Counted from the first letter of the stretch, positions 43,704 to 52,825 are shown. The stretch is DNA of 64,000 bases from Hymenobacter lapidarius (GCF_001816145.1 NZ_MDZB01000142.1:86583-150582); one strand, 5' to 3'. Notes: generated from the sequence alone by a model not told the origin. Made by a program: numbers and translations.

Positions 43704-45548
43704 CTACGCCAGCGCCGCATTGGTTTGCAGGGAGCTCAGCCGCTGGTACGCGCCGCCTTTGCGCTGCACCAGCTCCTGGTGGGTGCCGCGCTCCACGATG
43801 CGGCCGTGCTGCAGCACCACAATCTCGTCGGCGTGTTGCACGGTGCTCAGGCGGTGGGCAATCACGAGGGAGGTGCGGTTCTGCATCAGGCGTTGCAGGG
43901 CCTCCTGCACCAGTTTCTCGCTCTCGGTGTCGAGGGCCGAGGTGGCTTCGTCCAGAATCAAAATCGGCGGGTTGCGCAGAATGGCGCGGGCGATGCTCAG
44001 CCGCTGCCGCTGTCCGCCCGAAAGCCGCGAGCCCCGGTCGCCAATCACTGTGTGGTATCCCTCCGGGCTGGCCTCGATGAATTCGTGGGCATTGGCAATT
44101 CTGGCGGCTTCAATGACTTCGGCCTCGGTGGCTTCGGTGTTGAAGCGGATGTTGTTGAAAATGGTGTCGTTGAAGAGGATGCTCTCCTGCGTCACAATGC
44201 CCATCTGGTCGCGCACGGAGTGCAGCGTGCAGGTGCGCAGGTCGTGCCCATCAATGAGCAGCTGGCCGCCCGTGGGGTCGTAGAAGCGGGGCAAAAGGTC
44301 GGCTAGGGTGCTTTTGCCGCCGCCGCTGCCGCCCACCAGCGCCACCGTGCTGCCCTTGCGGATGGTCAGGTTGATGTCGTGGAGCACGGGCGTGTCGCCG
44401 TAGCTGAACTGCAGGTTGCGCATTTCGATTTCGCGCTCAAAAGGCGGCAGCACCTGGGCATCGGGCTGGTCGCGCACGGTGGGCTCGGTATCGATGATGC
44501 CTAGCACCCGCTCGCCGGCCACCAGCCCACGCTGAATGTTGCCGAACGAAGACGACAGGGCCTTGGCCGGCGTGAGCACCTGCGAAAACAGCACCACGTA
44601 GCCAATAAAAGTCTCGCCGGTAAGAGTCGATTGCCCGCCCAAAATCAGCGTGCCGCCAAAGTACAGCAGCCCCGCCACCACCGCCACGCCCGCAAACTCG
44701 GAGAACGGCGAGGCCAGGTCGCGGGTGTTGTCGATGCGCCGGGAAGTGCGGGCGTATTGGTCGTTCTGCTCCTCAAACTTGCCCTTGATGTAAGCCTGGG
44801 CATTGAATGCCTTGATAACCCGAATGCCCCCCAGGGTCTCGTCAATCACCGACATCATGGAACCCAGCGTGGTCTGGCTCACTTGGGCCTGCCGCCGCAG
44901 CCGCTTGGCCACCGTGGCAATAATACCCCCCGAAAGCGGCAGCAAAATCAGCGTAAACAGCGTGAGCGGCACCGATATATAAAACAGCAGCACAAAAAAC
45001 GCAATGATTTTGAGCGGCTCCTGAATCACGGCGGTGAGCGTGTTCACCACGGACGTTTCCACTTCCTGCACGTCGCTCGTGAAGCGCGACATCAGGTCGC
45101 CTTTGCGCTCGCCGGCAAAGTATTGCAGCTGCAGCTCCACAATGCGGTAGTACAGCGCCCGGCGCAGGTTGCGGATAACGCGGGCCCGCACCTGGGCCAG
45201 CAGCCGCAGGCTGAGGTAGCGAAATACGTTGCTCAACAGCACCGATACCACCACAATGACGCACACGAAGGCCAGCGCGCCCATTTTGCCCTGCGCCGCC
45301 AGCACGTCGGCAAAGTAGAAATTGAAGGTGTCCTTAATCCAGTCCAGACTCAGCTGAAAGGCGGGGAGCTGGTCGGGGGCTTGCAGCGGCACCGTGTCCG
45401 TTTTGTCAAACAGCACCTTCAGCAGCGGTATTATCAGCGTGAAGTTGGCCAGGCCAAAAAAGATGGCTAGCAGCGTACACGCCAGGTACTGCGGCAGGAA
45501 GCTGGCAAAAGGCCGGGCGTACTGCAGAATGCGGAGGTAAGTTTTCAT
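43704..45548 (-). CDS. ABC transporter, permease and ATPase fused (MsbA-like lipid exporter)
   Basis: A 614-residue half-transporter. The membrane domain (about 15-330) has six helices. The ATPase domain (about 365-610) shows Walker A GGSGGGKST near 399, the Q-loop MGIVTQESILF, the signature RLSGGQRQR near 507, Walker B ILILDEATSALD near 526, and the H-loop AHRLSTV. It works as a homodimer. The pattern is that of MsbA/lipid A flippases, but related multidrug exporters cannot be excluded. The start at 45548 (MKTYLRIL) is preferred because upstream residues are not membrane-like. Confidence 0.9.
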   Translation of the reverse strand: MKTYLRILQYARPFASFLPQYLACTLLAIFFGLANFTLIIPLLKVLFDKTDTVPLQAPDQLPAFQLSLDWIKDTFNFYFADVLAAQGKMGALAFVCVIVVVSVLLSNVFRYLSLRLLAQVRARVIRNLRRALYYRIVELQLQYFAGERKGDLMSRFTSDVQEVETSVVNTLTAVIQEPLKIIAFFVLLFYISVPLTLFTLILLPLSGGIIATVAKRLRRQAQVSQTTLGSMMSVIDETLGGIRVIKAFNAQAYIKGKFEEQNDQYARTSRRIDNTRDLASPFSEFAGVAVVAGLLYFGGTLILGGQSTLTGETFIGYVVLFSQVLTPAKALSSSFGNIQRGLVAGERVLGIIDTEPTVRDQPDAQVLPPFEREIEMRNLQFSYGDTPVLHDINLTIRKGSTVALVGGSGGGKSTLADLLPRFYDPTGGQLLIDGHDLRTCTLHSVRDQMGIVTQESILFNDTIFNNIRFNTEATEAEVIEAARIANAHEFIEASPEGYHTVIGDRGSRLSGGQRQRLSIARAILRNPPILILDEATSALDTESEKLVQEALQRLMQNRTSLVIAHRLSTVQHADEIVVLQHGRIVERGTHQELVQRKGGAYQRLSSLQTNAALA

Positions 45549-45665
45549 GCGGGCTGCAAAGCTACGCTCCTGGCCACATGCGCCCGCCGGCAAACCCATG
45601 CCGGGCTTGGCTACGTAGGTGGAAACAGGCGCGGCACTTCACGCTGTTAACCCCTCGTAACAATT

Positions 45666-46115
45666 ATGAAACGCGACGAATTTCTACACTTATTCGGCTT
45701 CGGTGCCACGCTGCTGGTGAGCGGCTGCCTGGGCGGTTGCGGCAGCAAAACCGACAACCCCCAGCCCGGTTCGGGCTCAACTCCAGCCCCAGCTCCCGGC
45801 ACCATCGACTTTACCATTGATGTGGTTGCGCCGGCCAACGCCCGCCTCAACGACCCGGCCTTTGGCTACGTGTACGGGGCTGGTAATAGAGTAATTGTCG
45901 CCAAAACCGCTGGGGGTAGCTACGTGGCGCTGGCCGCCGCCTGCACCCACCAGGGCACCACGGTGGAGTTTCAGTCTGGGCCCAACAACTTCTTCTGCCC
46001 CAATCATGGCTCCCGGTTCAGTACCAGCGGCGCTGCGCTCAACGGCCCGGCCGTTGCGCCGCTGCGAGTGTACACCCTGGTGCAAACCGGCAACATGCTG
46101 CGCATCACCGGCTAA
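45666..46115 (+). CDS. Rieske [2Fe-2S] lipoprotein
   Basis: A 149-residue exported protein. The lipobox cysteine is Cys21 (LLVSGC). The mature part is a Rieske domain with both cluster motifs: Cys93-Thr-His95 (CTHQG) and Cys111-Pro-Asn-His114 (CPNHGS). A proline/serine/glycine linker (about 30-46) joins the lipid anchor to the domain. It should carry electrons in the periplasm, but no partner oxidoreductase is nearby. It ends 12 bases from the convergent Wzi-like gene. Confidence 0.88.
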   Translation: MKRDEFLHLFGFGATLLVSGCLGGCGSKTDNPQPGSGSTPAPAPGTIDFTIDVVAPANARLNDPAFGYVYGAGNRVIVAKTAGGSYVALAAACTHQGTTVEFQSGPNNFFCPNHGSRFSTSGAALNGPAVAPLRVYTLVQTGNMLRITG

Positions 46116-46127
46116 AGAAGGCCGGTC

Positions 46128-48020
46128 CTAAAACTCGTGGAGGCGCTGCGCAATGTTCCAGCGTAGGGCCAGCGAAGCGAATACTTGGTTGCCGTCCTGC
46201 TCAGGCGTGAGGGTATAGGTCTGGTTGCGGGCAATGACTTTGGCGTCGACGAACAGGTTGAGGCGCGGCTGGTACGTGGCCGTGAAATCGGCGTGCAGCA
46301 GCCGGCTCTTGTTGCCCTGGCCCACGCGGTTGTCGAAATCTTTGACCCGGGTGTTGTACGACTTGAGCACGTTGCCGCCAAAGTTCTGGCCGTCAACATC
46401 GGCAGGGGTCAGGTCCTGGCCCTGGTGCGAGTAGAAGGCCTTGCCCACCAGCATGAGGCGGGGCAGGGGCTGGTAGCTAAGCACGCCCAGAATTTCGGCC
46501 ACGTTGGCGCCCATCGGGTGCGCCAGCGGCTGCTGGTAGTGCTGGTAATTGGTGTAGATGTCCTCGTGCTGGTAGGTGAAGGGCCGGATGTAATTGAACT
46601 CCACCTGCAGGTCCAGGTTGCGCAGGCCGGCCACATCAATGTACTTGCCGCCCAGCTGAAACGCCTGCTTATTGGCCCACCAGCCGTTGCCCGACCGTAT
46701 TTCGCTAATCTTGAACTCGTCCAGCACCAGCTGCCCGTAGAGCTGCGCGGTGCGGAAGATGTTCCATTTAAAATCCAGGCCTAGAATGGCGTTGTCCGCC
46801 GAACCCACGTTCTGCTCCACCGCCCGGTAAAAAATAACCGGGTTCAGGTACTGTAGCTCGAAGCCCCGGCCCCGGCGCCCGGGCACGATTTTGCCGCCGG
46901 CTACCACGCTGTCCGGCTCGGCGTTGCGGCCACCCAGAATGGCACTCTCAAACACGCCAATGTTCAGGTTTGGCGTCACATCAAAGCTGAGGTGGTGCAG
47001 GGCCATGTACTTCTTGGGGTACACCTGGTCCTCGTTTTTCCGCTCCGCAGTCAGCTCGGCAAACAGGTTCTGGTAGTTGAATTTCCAGACCCGGGTGTTG
47101 GCTTTCAGGAAGAAATACGGCGCGCTGTAGTCCGACAGAATTAGCGAGCGGTAACCGTTGCCGATAAAATTCCGGTCGTGGGCCAGCTGCAGATTGATGT
47201 GCTTGGTTGCGGCGTAGGTAATGCCGCCCCGCGCCGTGAAAAAGTCGTACTGGCTGCCGCCCTGGGTCTTGAAGTACTTCCAGTAGCCCTCGTGCGGTAC
47301 TATCTGGTCGCGCTGAATCCGGTCCTGCACGTACTGCGGCACGCCCATCTGGTTGTCGGCCAGAAAGGTGTAGAAGCCAAGCTTCTGGTCGATGGTGCCT
47401 TCCAGCTGCAGCCCGCGGGTGTTCACGTAGCGCAGGCCGCTGATGTCGCTGTCCCGGCCCACCTGCAGCAGCGCCACCGGGTTCACCCGCAGCGCAAAAC
47501 CGTCAGTCTGCACGTGGAACAGGTCGGTTTGGTTGCGGTAGAAGTTGGTGAGGAGCGGCTTGGCGCTTTCGTTCAGTGCCGCGCCCTGGGCGCTGTTCAT
47601 CCAGTTGTCTTTCAGCAGGTATTCGGCGTTGAACCGGTCGGCCGCCGAAAGGGTAATACCCTGGCTGGCGCTGTCGGGCGAGAGCACTCGCTCGCCCAGC
47701 CGGGCGGCCGCTGCGCGGGTGTAGGGGCGCACGCTGGTGTGCGGGTCGTTGAAAGCGTCCGGCCCGAACTTGATGGCGTACCGGTCAATCAGGCGGTAGG
47801 TGTCGGCATCGAGGGGCACGTAGTTGGCGCCCTGCGTGGTTTTGCTCGGCGGCGTCTCGGCCACAGGTTTGTCGGCCAGCGGTTCATCAAAAACCAGCCA
47901 CGGGCCTTTTTCCGCTTTGGCGGCATCGGCGGGTGCTGGGGGAGTGGCAGGTACAGTTTGAGCAGCCAGCGGGCCGGCCACCAGGGCCAGGGTGCCAGAC
48001 AAAAGCAGAGCTTTGAGCAT
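46128..48020 (-). CDS. Outer-membrane barrel protein, capsule-assembly Wzi-like
   Basis: A 630-residue exported protein with a signal peptide (1-21, ending AAQ). The barrel part from about 200 onward shows alternating strands, with the LQLAHDRNFIGNGYRSLILSD segment near 280-300 and YSAPYFFLKANTRVWKFNYQ after it, which resemble the Wzi capsule-assembly family of Bacteroidota. The last residues (SLALRWNIAQRLHEF) end in an aromatic, as in barrels. The N-terminal 100 residues are soluble. The role in surface polysaccharide is inferred from the family. Confidence 0.75.
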   Translation of the reverse strand: MLKALLLSGTLALVAGPLAAQTVPATPPAPADAAKAEKGPWLVFDEPLADKPVAETPPSKTTQGANYVPLDADTYRLIDRYAIKFGPDAFNDPHTSVRPYTRAAAARLGERVLSPDSASQGITLSAADRFNAEYLLKDNWMNSAQGAALNESAKPLLTNFYRNQTDLFHVQTDGFALRVNPVALLQVGRDSDISGLRYVNTRGLQLEGTIDQKLGFYTFLADNQMGVPQYVQDRIQRDQIVPHEGYWKYFKTQGGSQYDFFTARGGITYAATKHINLQLAHDRNFIGNGYRSLILSDYSAPYFFLKANTRVWKFNYQNLFAELTAERKNEDQVYPKKYMALHHLSFDVTPNLNIGVFESAILGGRNAEPDSVVAGGKIVPGRRGRGFELQYLNPVIFYRAVEQNVGSADNAILGLDFKWNIFRTAQLYGQLVLDEFKISEIRSGNGWWANKQAFQLGGKYIDVAGLRNLDLQVEFNYIRPFTYQHEDIYTNYQHYQQPLAHPMGANVAEILGVLSYQPLPRLMLVGKAFYSHQGQDLTPADVDGQNFGGNVLKSYNTRVKDFDNRVGQGNKSRLLHADFTATYQPRLNLFVDAKVIARNQTYTLTPEQDGNQVFASLALRWNIAQRLHEF

Positions 48021-48290
48021 AAAGACGGATAATTCTTATAAAACAAGGCCGCGCCACCCAGCCTAAGCCAGGCGCGCCAATTTCTTAACAAACCTACGCA
48101 GCAGGCCGTTGGGAAGGGATAGCCCCCCGCCGACGAATCCCCGCCCGATGACCTGCTGACGGCACCGGGTGGCCGCTGGTAATGGAGGCGAATTCGCAGG
48201 CCGTTTCTTGCCCGCCCCCGGTTTTTGTGCCAACTTCGGGGCTCCCGCCCGGGTGTTTTGCCCGGCTTCACTTCCTTCCTCCTTCGCAGC

Positions 48291-48995
48291 ATGGCTCAAA
48301 ACCCACTTCCTTCCGCCTCGGCCGCCCCCGACGATTCTGCCGAGCCCCTGGCCAAGGTGCACGTGGTGTGCGCCGAACCCAGCATTGCCAACCATTTTCT
48401 GGCCGAGCTGCGCGACAAAGAAGTGCAGAAAGACAGCCTCCGCTTCCGCCGCAACCTGCAGCGCCTAGGCGAAATTATTGCCTACCGCATCAGCGCCCAC
48501 CTCAGCTACACCGACAAGGTCATTCAGACCCCGCTGGCCGAAACCACCGGCAAGCTGCTGCACGATTTCCCTATTCTGGCCACGGTGCTGCGGGCCGGCC
48601 TGCCGTTTCACCAGGGTTTCCTCAATTACTTCGACCAGTCGCCCAGCGCCTTCGTGGCCGCCTACCGCATCGAGGGCACGGCCCAGGTGCAGGTGCAGGT
48701 CGATTACCTGTCGGCCCCCAGCCTCGACGAGCGGGTGCTCATTCTGGTCGACCCCATGCTGGCCTCGGGCAAAAGCCTGGTGCAAACCTACCGGGCCATG
48801 CTGCGCTTCGGCATGCCGCGGCAGGTGCACATCGCCGCCGTCATCGCCTCGCCCGAAGGCCTGGCCTATGTGGCCCGCGAAATCCCCGAAGCCAACCTTT
48901 GGGTGGCCGCCATCGACGAGCGCCTGAACGAGCAAGCCTACATCATCCCCGGCCTCGGCGACGCCGGCGACCTCTCCTACGGCAGCAAGCTGTAG
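48291..48995 (+). CDS. upp: Uracil phosphoribosyltransferase
   Basis: A 234-residue salvage enzyme that joins uracil to PRPP to give UMP. The PRPP-binding loop is LILVDPMLASGKS near residues 160-172. The C-terminal uracil-binding region (YIIPGLGDAGDLSYGSK) is typical of Upp. A Ser/Ala/Pro-rich N-terminal extension of about 20 residues precedes VHVVCAEPSIANHFLAELRD. The ATG at 48291 is chosen because the frame before it is not conserved sequence. It is divergent from the Wzi-like gene. Confidence 0.93.
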   Translation: MAQNPLPSASAAPDDSAEPLAKVHVVCAEPSIANHFLAELRDKEVQKDSLRFRRNLQRLGEIIAYRISAHLSYTDKVIQTPLAETTGKLLHDFPILATVLRAGLPFHQGFLNYFDQSPSAFVAAYRIEGTAQVQVQVDYLSAPSLDERVLILVDPMLASGKSLVQTYRAMLRFGMPRQVHIAAVIASPEGLAYVAREIPEANLWVAAIDERLNEQAYIIPGLGDAGDLSYGSKL

Positions 48996-49000
48996 CCCCC

Positions 49001-49087
49001 GTAGCACACGTTTCAGCTTGTGCCGTGTTGAACAATCCGTGCTACATTAACCGCCTGCCATGCGGCACAAGCTGAAGCATGTGCTAC
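49001..49087. repeat. Inverted repeat, family B
   Basis: GTAGCACACGTTTCAGCTTG and CAAGCTGAAGCATGTGCTAC are the outer parts of two 25-base arms (49001-49025 and 49063-49087) that pair with only a few mismatches around a 37-base loop. It begins 6 bases after the upp stop and could stop that transcript. It differs in sequence from family A. One arm contains an ATG that falsely lengthens the next gene. Confidence 0.8.
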
Positions 49088-49095
49088 AATCCGGG

Positions 49096-49103
49096 TATCT
49101 TTG
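49096..49103 (+). promoter_or_regulatory. Probable promoter -7 box
   Basis: TATCTTTG matches the TAnnTTTG consensus. No clear TTG stands about 19 bases upstream, where the inverted repeat ends. Transcription would start after the ATG at 49060, which supports a later start for the small membrane protein. Confidence 0.4.
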
Positions 49104-49161
49104 CCGGGCGCCCACCCCGCGTTGTTGTTGCCTCCCCATCGCCTGTTTTTCCTCTTCCGTA

Positions 49162-49608
49162 GTGCTCCAACTCGCCGTTAAATACGCGTCTGTGTTCTTA
49201 TTGAGCACGGTCAAGTTTTTGGGCGGCCCGCTGGCTGGCGCTTCCCTGGGCCTGAGTTTTTGGTGGACCATGGGCCTCACGGTGGCCGGCATGATGACCA
49301 GCGTGTTCATCTTCTCGGGCATTGGCCGCGTCTGGATGCAGCACCGCCAAAAACAGCGCCGCCTGCGCCGCGCGCCCATTTTCACCAAACGCTCGCGCAA
49401 CATCATCCGGGTGTTCCGCAAGTTTGGCATGGGCGGCATTGCCTTTCTTACGCCGGTGTTGCTTTCGCCCATCGGCGGCACTGTCATTGCCACGCTATTG
49501 GGCGTGCCGCGCCAGCGCATCCTGCTGCACATGTTCTGGAGCGCCGTGCTGTGGGGCGGGACCCTGACGCTGGCCAGCATTCACTTCGGCCACATGCTGG
49601 GACGGTAG
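49162..49608 (+). CDS. Small membrane protein, possibly small multidrug-export family
   Basis: A 148-residue protein with two to four membrane segments (FLGGPLAGASLGLSFWWTMGL, about 18-38; VAGMMTSVFIFSGIGRVW; GGIAFLTPVLLSPIGGTVIATLLG, about 95-118; MFWSAVLWGGTLTLASIHF) and a very basic middle loop (MQHRQKQRRLRRAPIFTKRSR). The FLTPVLLSPIGG segment resembles the small multidrug export/DedA-like pattern, a weak match. I start it at the GTG 49162, because the ATG at 49060 lies inside an inverted repeat and before the promoter box. Confidence 0.65.
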   Translation: MLQLAVKYASVFLLSTVKFLGGPLAGASLGLSFWWTMGLTVAGMMTSVFIFSGIGRVWMQHRQKQRRLRRAPIFTKRSRNIIRVFRKFGMGGIAFLTPVLLSPIGGTVIATLLGVPRQRILLHMFWSAVLWGGTLTLASIHFGHMLGR

Positions 49609-49612
49609 TGAG

Positions 49613-49723
49613 AAGGGTTGAGTGTTGAGTTATTCAATCTCAAACTACATGGCTCAGGCCGTAGATAGCCAGTAGCTCCACTGAAGTCGAGCTATCCGAT
49701 TTTCAACTCAACATTCAACCCTT
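49613..49723. repeat. Inverted repeat, family D
   Basis: AAGGGTTGAGTGTTGAGTT (49613-49631) and AACTCAACATTCAACCCTT (49705-49723) pair at 18 of 19 positions. The loop is about 73 bases. It lies between two convergent genes and may serve as a weak two-way stop or be a mobile remnant. Confidence 0.75.
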
Positions 49724-49741
49724 AAAACTCAACCCTCCCCT

Positions 49742-51154
49742 CTACCGCCGCTTCCGGGCCTTGATGGCCTTCACGCCGGGGTTCGAGCCGCCTTTCTTGC
49801 CCACGTTGGCCTTAGAGCCCTTGGTGCTCTTCTTCTGGCCCTCCTTAAACGGCTTGCCGGTGCGTTTGTCAATGGTCACGCCGGGCTTAATCCACTCCTT
49901 CTTCTCGTGGAAAGCACCCTGGAACGTGGGGTCCAGCTTTTTGCGGCGCTCGTCGAGCTCGCGGCCCATTTTCTGCTGCTCCTCAAAGGGCGTTTCCTCA
50001 ATCACCACTTCTTCCGGCAGCGGCAGGGCTTCAATTTGCTGGTTGATGAGCTGCTCAATCTCGGCAATGTGCGCCATTTCGGCCTCGTTGGCGAAGGTGA
50101 TGGCCGCGCCCGTGTGCTGGGCCCGGCCCGTGCGCCCAATGCGGTGCACGTAGTCGTCGTGCACGATGGGCACGTCGAAGTTGATAACGTGCGTCACCTG
50201 CGGCACGTCGATGCCGCGCGCGGCCACGTCGGTGGCCACCATGTAGCGCACCTCGCCGGCCCGGAACGCATCCATGCTGTTGATGCGGGCGTTCTGGCCC
50301 TTGTTGCCGTGAATCACGCGCACCTCGCCGGCCGGCCCCTTGCGCTCCAGAAAGTGCGCCACCTGGTCGGCGTGCTCCTTGGTGCGGCAGAAGAGCAGCA
50401 CGCGCGTCATGGTTTCGGCGTCGCGGTGCAGCAGGAAGTTGAGCAGATTAATTTTCGTGAGCAGGTTGGGGGCTTGGTACAGCGTCTGCGTCACAGTAGA
50501 GGCCGTTTTGGCCGGCGGGTTCACCTCCACGCGCACCGGAAATTCCAGGAATTCCTCGCTCAGCAGCGTCACCCGCTCGGGCATGGTAGCCGAAAACAGC
50601 ACGTTCTGGCGCTTGCGCGGAATTATCTCCAGAATGCGCCGAATCTGGGGCATAAAGCCCATGTCCATCATTTTGTCGGCCTCGTCCATCACGAAGGTCT
50701 TCAGGTCGCGCAGCACCAGCGCGCCCTTCAGGTAGATTTCCATCAGCCGGCCCGGCGTGGCAATAAGCACATCGACGCCCGCGGCAATGGTTTCAATCTG
50801 GGTTTTCGGCCCCAGGCCGCCGTAGATGGCGAAAATGCGCAGGTCGGTATTCACCGCCAGCGCTTTCAGGTGGGATTCAATCTGAATAGCCAGCTCCCGG
50901 GTAGGTGCCAGCACCAGCGCCCGCGGGTTGGTGCCTTGGGCGTATTTGGCTTTCATGAGCAGGGGCAGGCCAAAAGCCGCCGTTTTGCCGGTGCCGGTTT
51001 GGGCAATGCCCAGCACGTCGTGCCCGGCCAGCAGCAGCGGAATCGTCTGCTGCTGCACTGGCGTGGGCTCCGTAAAGCCGGCTTGCGCTACCGCCGAAAG
51101 AAGTTGTTTGTTAAGCTTGAAATCGTCAAAAGTCAGATTGGTCGTGGGTTCCAT
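49742..51154 (-). CDS. DEAD-box RNA helicase (RhlE-like)
   Basis: A 470-residue ATP-dependent RNA helicase. Motifs in order: Q-motif (FTEPTPVQQQTIP), motif I AQTGTGKT at 51-58, Ia PTRELA near 84, motif II DEAD at 157-160, motif III SAT near 190, motif V ATDVAARGID near 309, motif VI HRIGRTGRA near 336. The last ~60 residues are a Lys/Gly-rich basic tail that should help RNA binding. The pattern is closest to RhlE-type proteins involved in ribosome assembly and mRNA turnover. Confidence 0.93.
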   Translation of the reverse strand: MEPTTNLTFDDFKLNKQLLSAVAQAGFTEPTPVQQQTIPLLLAGHDVLGIAQTGTGKTAAFGLPLLMKAKYAQGTNPRALVLAPTRELAIQIESHLKALAVNTDLRIFAIYGGLGPKTQIETIAAGVDVLIATPGRLMEIYLKGALVLRDLKTFVMDEADKMMDMGFMPQIRRILEIIPRKRQNVLFSATMPERVTLLSEEFLEFPVRVEVNPPAKTASTVTQTLYQAPNLLTKINLLNFLLHRDAETMTRVLLFCRTKEHADQVAHFLERKGPAGEVRVIHGNKGQNARINSMDAFRAGEVRYMVATDVAARGIDVPQVTHVINFDVPIVHDDYVHRIGRTGRAQHTGAAITFANEAEMAHIAEIEQLINQQIEALPLPEEVVIEETPFEEQQKMGRELDERRKKLDPTFQGAFHEKKEWIKPGVTIDKRTGKPFKEGQKKSTKGSKANVGKKGGSNPGVKAIKARKRR

Positions 51155-51260
51155 TCCACAAAGGTCGGCTTTTTGTGCGGTAAGCTTAATGGTAATGAAA
51201 AAGAACGCCAGATGAGCATGACCGTCTTACCAACTTACTAATGCCCTCTAAGAACTTTTT

Positions 51261-51291
51261 TTGCCATTTCCCGCTTCCCCTGCTATCTTTG
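51261..51291 (+). promoter_or_regulatory. Promoter of tRNA-His
   Basis: TTG (51261-51263), 20 bases, then TATCTTTG (51284-51291), a full match to the Bacteroidota promoter. The tRNA begins 18 bases after the box. Confidence 0.75.
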
Positions 51292-51309
51292 CACCACCAA
51301 AACCAACAC

Positions 51310-51384
51310 GGTAGATATAGCTCAGCTGGTTAGAGCGCCGGATTGTGATTCCGGAGGTCGTGGGTTCGAGCCCCATTATTTACC
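51310..51384 (+). tRNA. tRNA-His (GTG anticodon)
   Basis: The cloverleaf is complete. The acceptor stem is GTAGATA/TATTTAC with one G-T pair, preceded by the extra G (-1) at 51310 that faces C73 at 51384, the identity mark of tRNA-His. The anticodon stem CCGGA/TCCGG holds loop TTGTGAT with anticodon GTG. The T arm GTGGG/CCCCAT with TTCGAGC is normal apart from a loose pair. The 3' CCA is not fully encoded (C73 is followed by CAT). Confidence 0.93.
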
Positions 51385-51394
51385 CATACAAATG

Positions 51395-51426
51395 AAGTCC
51401 CCGGAGAATTATCCGGGGACTTTTTT
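51395..51426 (+). terminator. Intrinsic terminator of tRNA-His
   Basis: AAGTCCCCGGA (51395-51405) pairs with TCCGGGGACTT (51412-51422), a perfect 11-bp stem with a 6-base loop, and the T-run continues to 51426. Confidence 0.85.
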
Positions 51427-51484
51427 GTTGCTTGCTTTAATTCCGCTTTAATACGGCCGTTCTCTTCCACTACAATTCAGCTAC

Positions 51485-52423
51485 ATGAGTCTTCTCGTCA
51501 TCGGCAGCGTCGCATTCGACGCCATCGAAACGCCCTTCGGCAAAACCGACAAAATCATTGGCGGGGCCGCCACCTTCATCAGCCTCTCGGCTTCCTATTC
51601 GCTGAAGCCCGTGAAACTGGTGGCCGTGGTGGGCGAAGACTTCCCGCAGTCCGACATCATGCTGCTCGAAGAGCACGGCGTGGACGTGGAAGGCCTGCAG
51701 GTGAAGAAGGGCGAAAAGTCGTTTTTCTGGTCGGGCAAGTACTCGCAGGACCTCAACTCCCGCGAAACCCTGGTGACGGAGCTCAACGTGCTGGCAGATT
51801 TCGACCCCATCATCCCCGACGCCTACCAGGACTGCAAGTACCTCATGCTGGGTAACCTAGCCCCGCAGGTGCAGCGCCTCGTCATTCAGCGCCTCGTGAA
51901 CCGTCCCAAGTTGATTGTGATGGACACCATGAACTTCTGGATGGACATTGCCCTGGAAGAGCTCATTGCGACCATCGAAATGGTCGACGTGCTGAGCATC
52001 AACGACGAAGAAGCCCGCCAGCTTTCGGGCGAGTATTCGCTGGTGAAGGCCGCCAAGAAGATAATGGGCATGGGCCCCAAGTTCCTCATCATCAAGAAGG
52101 GCGAGCACGGCGCGCTGCTGTTCCACAAAAACAAGGTGTTCTACGCGCCCGCGCTGCCCCTGGAGGAAGTATTTGACCCCACCGGTGCCGGCGACACCTT
52201 CGCGGGCGGCTTCATCGGCCACCTGGCGGCCACCGACGACATCAGCTTCGAAAACATGAAGCGCGCCGTGATTCACGGCTCGGCCATGGCGTCGTTCTGC
52301 GTCGAGAAATTTGGCACCGAGCGCCTGCTCAACCTCACCGACGAGGAAGTGGAAGCCCGCGAGGCCCAGTTTGCCGAACTGGTGCGGGTGGTGCCTGCCG
52401 TGGCGGTGGCCAACGTCGGCTAG
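51485..52423 (+). CDS. PfkB-family sugar/nucleoside kinase
   Basis: A 312-residue ribokinase-like enzyme. The N-terminal GG motif region is IIGGAATFISLSAS near 24-37. The C-terminal signature DPTGAGDTFAGGFIGHLA near residues 229-246 contains the catalytic Asp of GAGD and the anion hole. It phosphorylates a sugar or nucleoside with ATP; the substrate is not evident. It follows the tRNA-His and has no clear operon partner. Confidence 0.92.
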   Translation: MSLLVIGSVAFDAIETPFGKTDKIIGGAATFISLSASYSLKPVKLVAVVGEDFPQSDIMLLEEHGVDVEGLQVKKGEKSFFWSGKYSQDLNSRETLVTELNVLADFDPIIPDAYQDCKYLMLGNLAPQVQRLVIQRLVNRPKLIVMDTMNFWMDIALEELIATIEMVDVLSINDEEARQLSGEYSLVKAAKKIMGMGPKFLIIKKGEHGALLFHKNKVFYAPALPLEEVFDPTGAGDTFAGGFIGHLAATDDISFENMKRAVIHGSAMASFCVEKFGTERLLNLTDEEVEAREAQFAELVRVVPAVAVANVG

Positions 52424-52516
52424 CACTACGCAGGCGCAGGCGGCTGGCGCAACTTTTTGGGTAAAAATCGGGTAAACCATCACGCTACCTTTCTTTTCAT
52501 CTAATCCCCACCCGCT

Positions 52517-52771
52517 ATGAGCTTGCATCAAGAAGAGGCCAACCTCGAAAACCAGAAACCTTCTGTGGACCCTGCTGCAAGAGCTGGTCGGAAGAGCACG
52601 GAAGTTCAAAACCCGAACGATAACCAGGTGTCACACCAGGGCAACACCACCGACGGCAACACGGTCGGTGAAGGCGTACATAACATTCGCAGCAACCCCC
52701 AGAACAACAAGCCGATGTCGGTGAATAAAGGCCCCATGAAAAAGGGCGCCGACAACAGCAAGGACAACTAA
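52517..52771 (+). CDS. Small hydrophilic, probably disordered protein
   Basis: An 84-residue protein rich in Asn, Gln, Lys, Ser and Gly with almost no hydrophobic residues (VHNIRSNPQNNKPMSVNKGP; KKGADNSKDN). It has no signal peptide or membrane helix. The composition suggests intrinsic disorder, as in stress-related or hydrophilin-type proteins, but no family is recognised. The gene has normal spacing and its own strong terminator, which supports that it is real. Confidence 0.7.
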   Translation: MSLHQEEANLENQKPSVDPAARAGRKSTEVQNPNDNQVSHQGNTTDGNTVGEGVHNIRSNPQNNKPMSVNKGPMKKGADNSKDN

Positions 52772-52791
52772 TAAATGATGCCGCACTACCA

Positions 52792-52825
52792 AAAGACCCC
52801 GCCGGATTCTTCCGGCGGGGTCTTT
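52792..52825. terminator. Bidirectional terminator
   Basis: AAAGACCCCGCCGGA (52792-52806) pairs with TCCGGCGGGGTCTTT (52811-52825) perfectly, with a 4-base TTCT loop. The A and T ends allow use from both sides, between the small protein gene and the convergent M61 peptidase. Confidence 0.88.

Noticed and set aside
49060..49161. N-terminal extension of the small membrane protein starting at ATG 49060
   Set aside because: The ATG lies in an inverted-repeat arm and upstream of the TATCTTTG box; the extension is Cys-rich and does not look like protein continuous with the membrane part.
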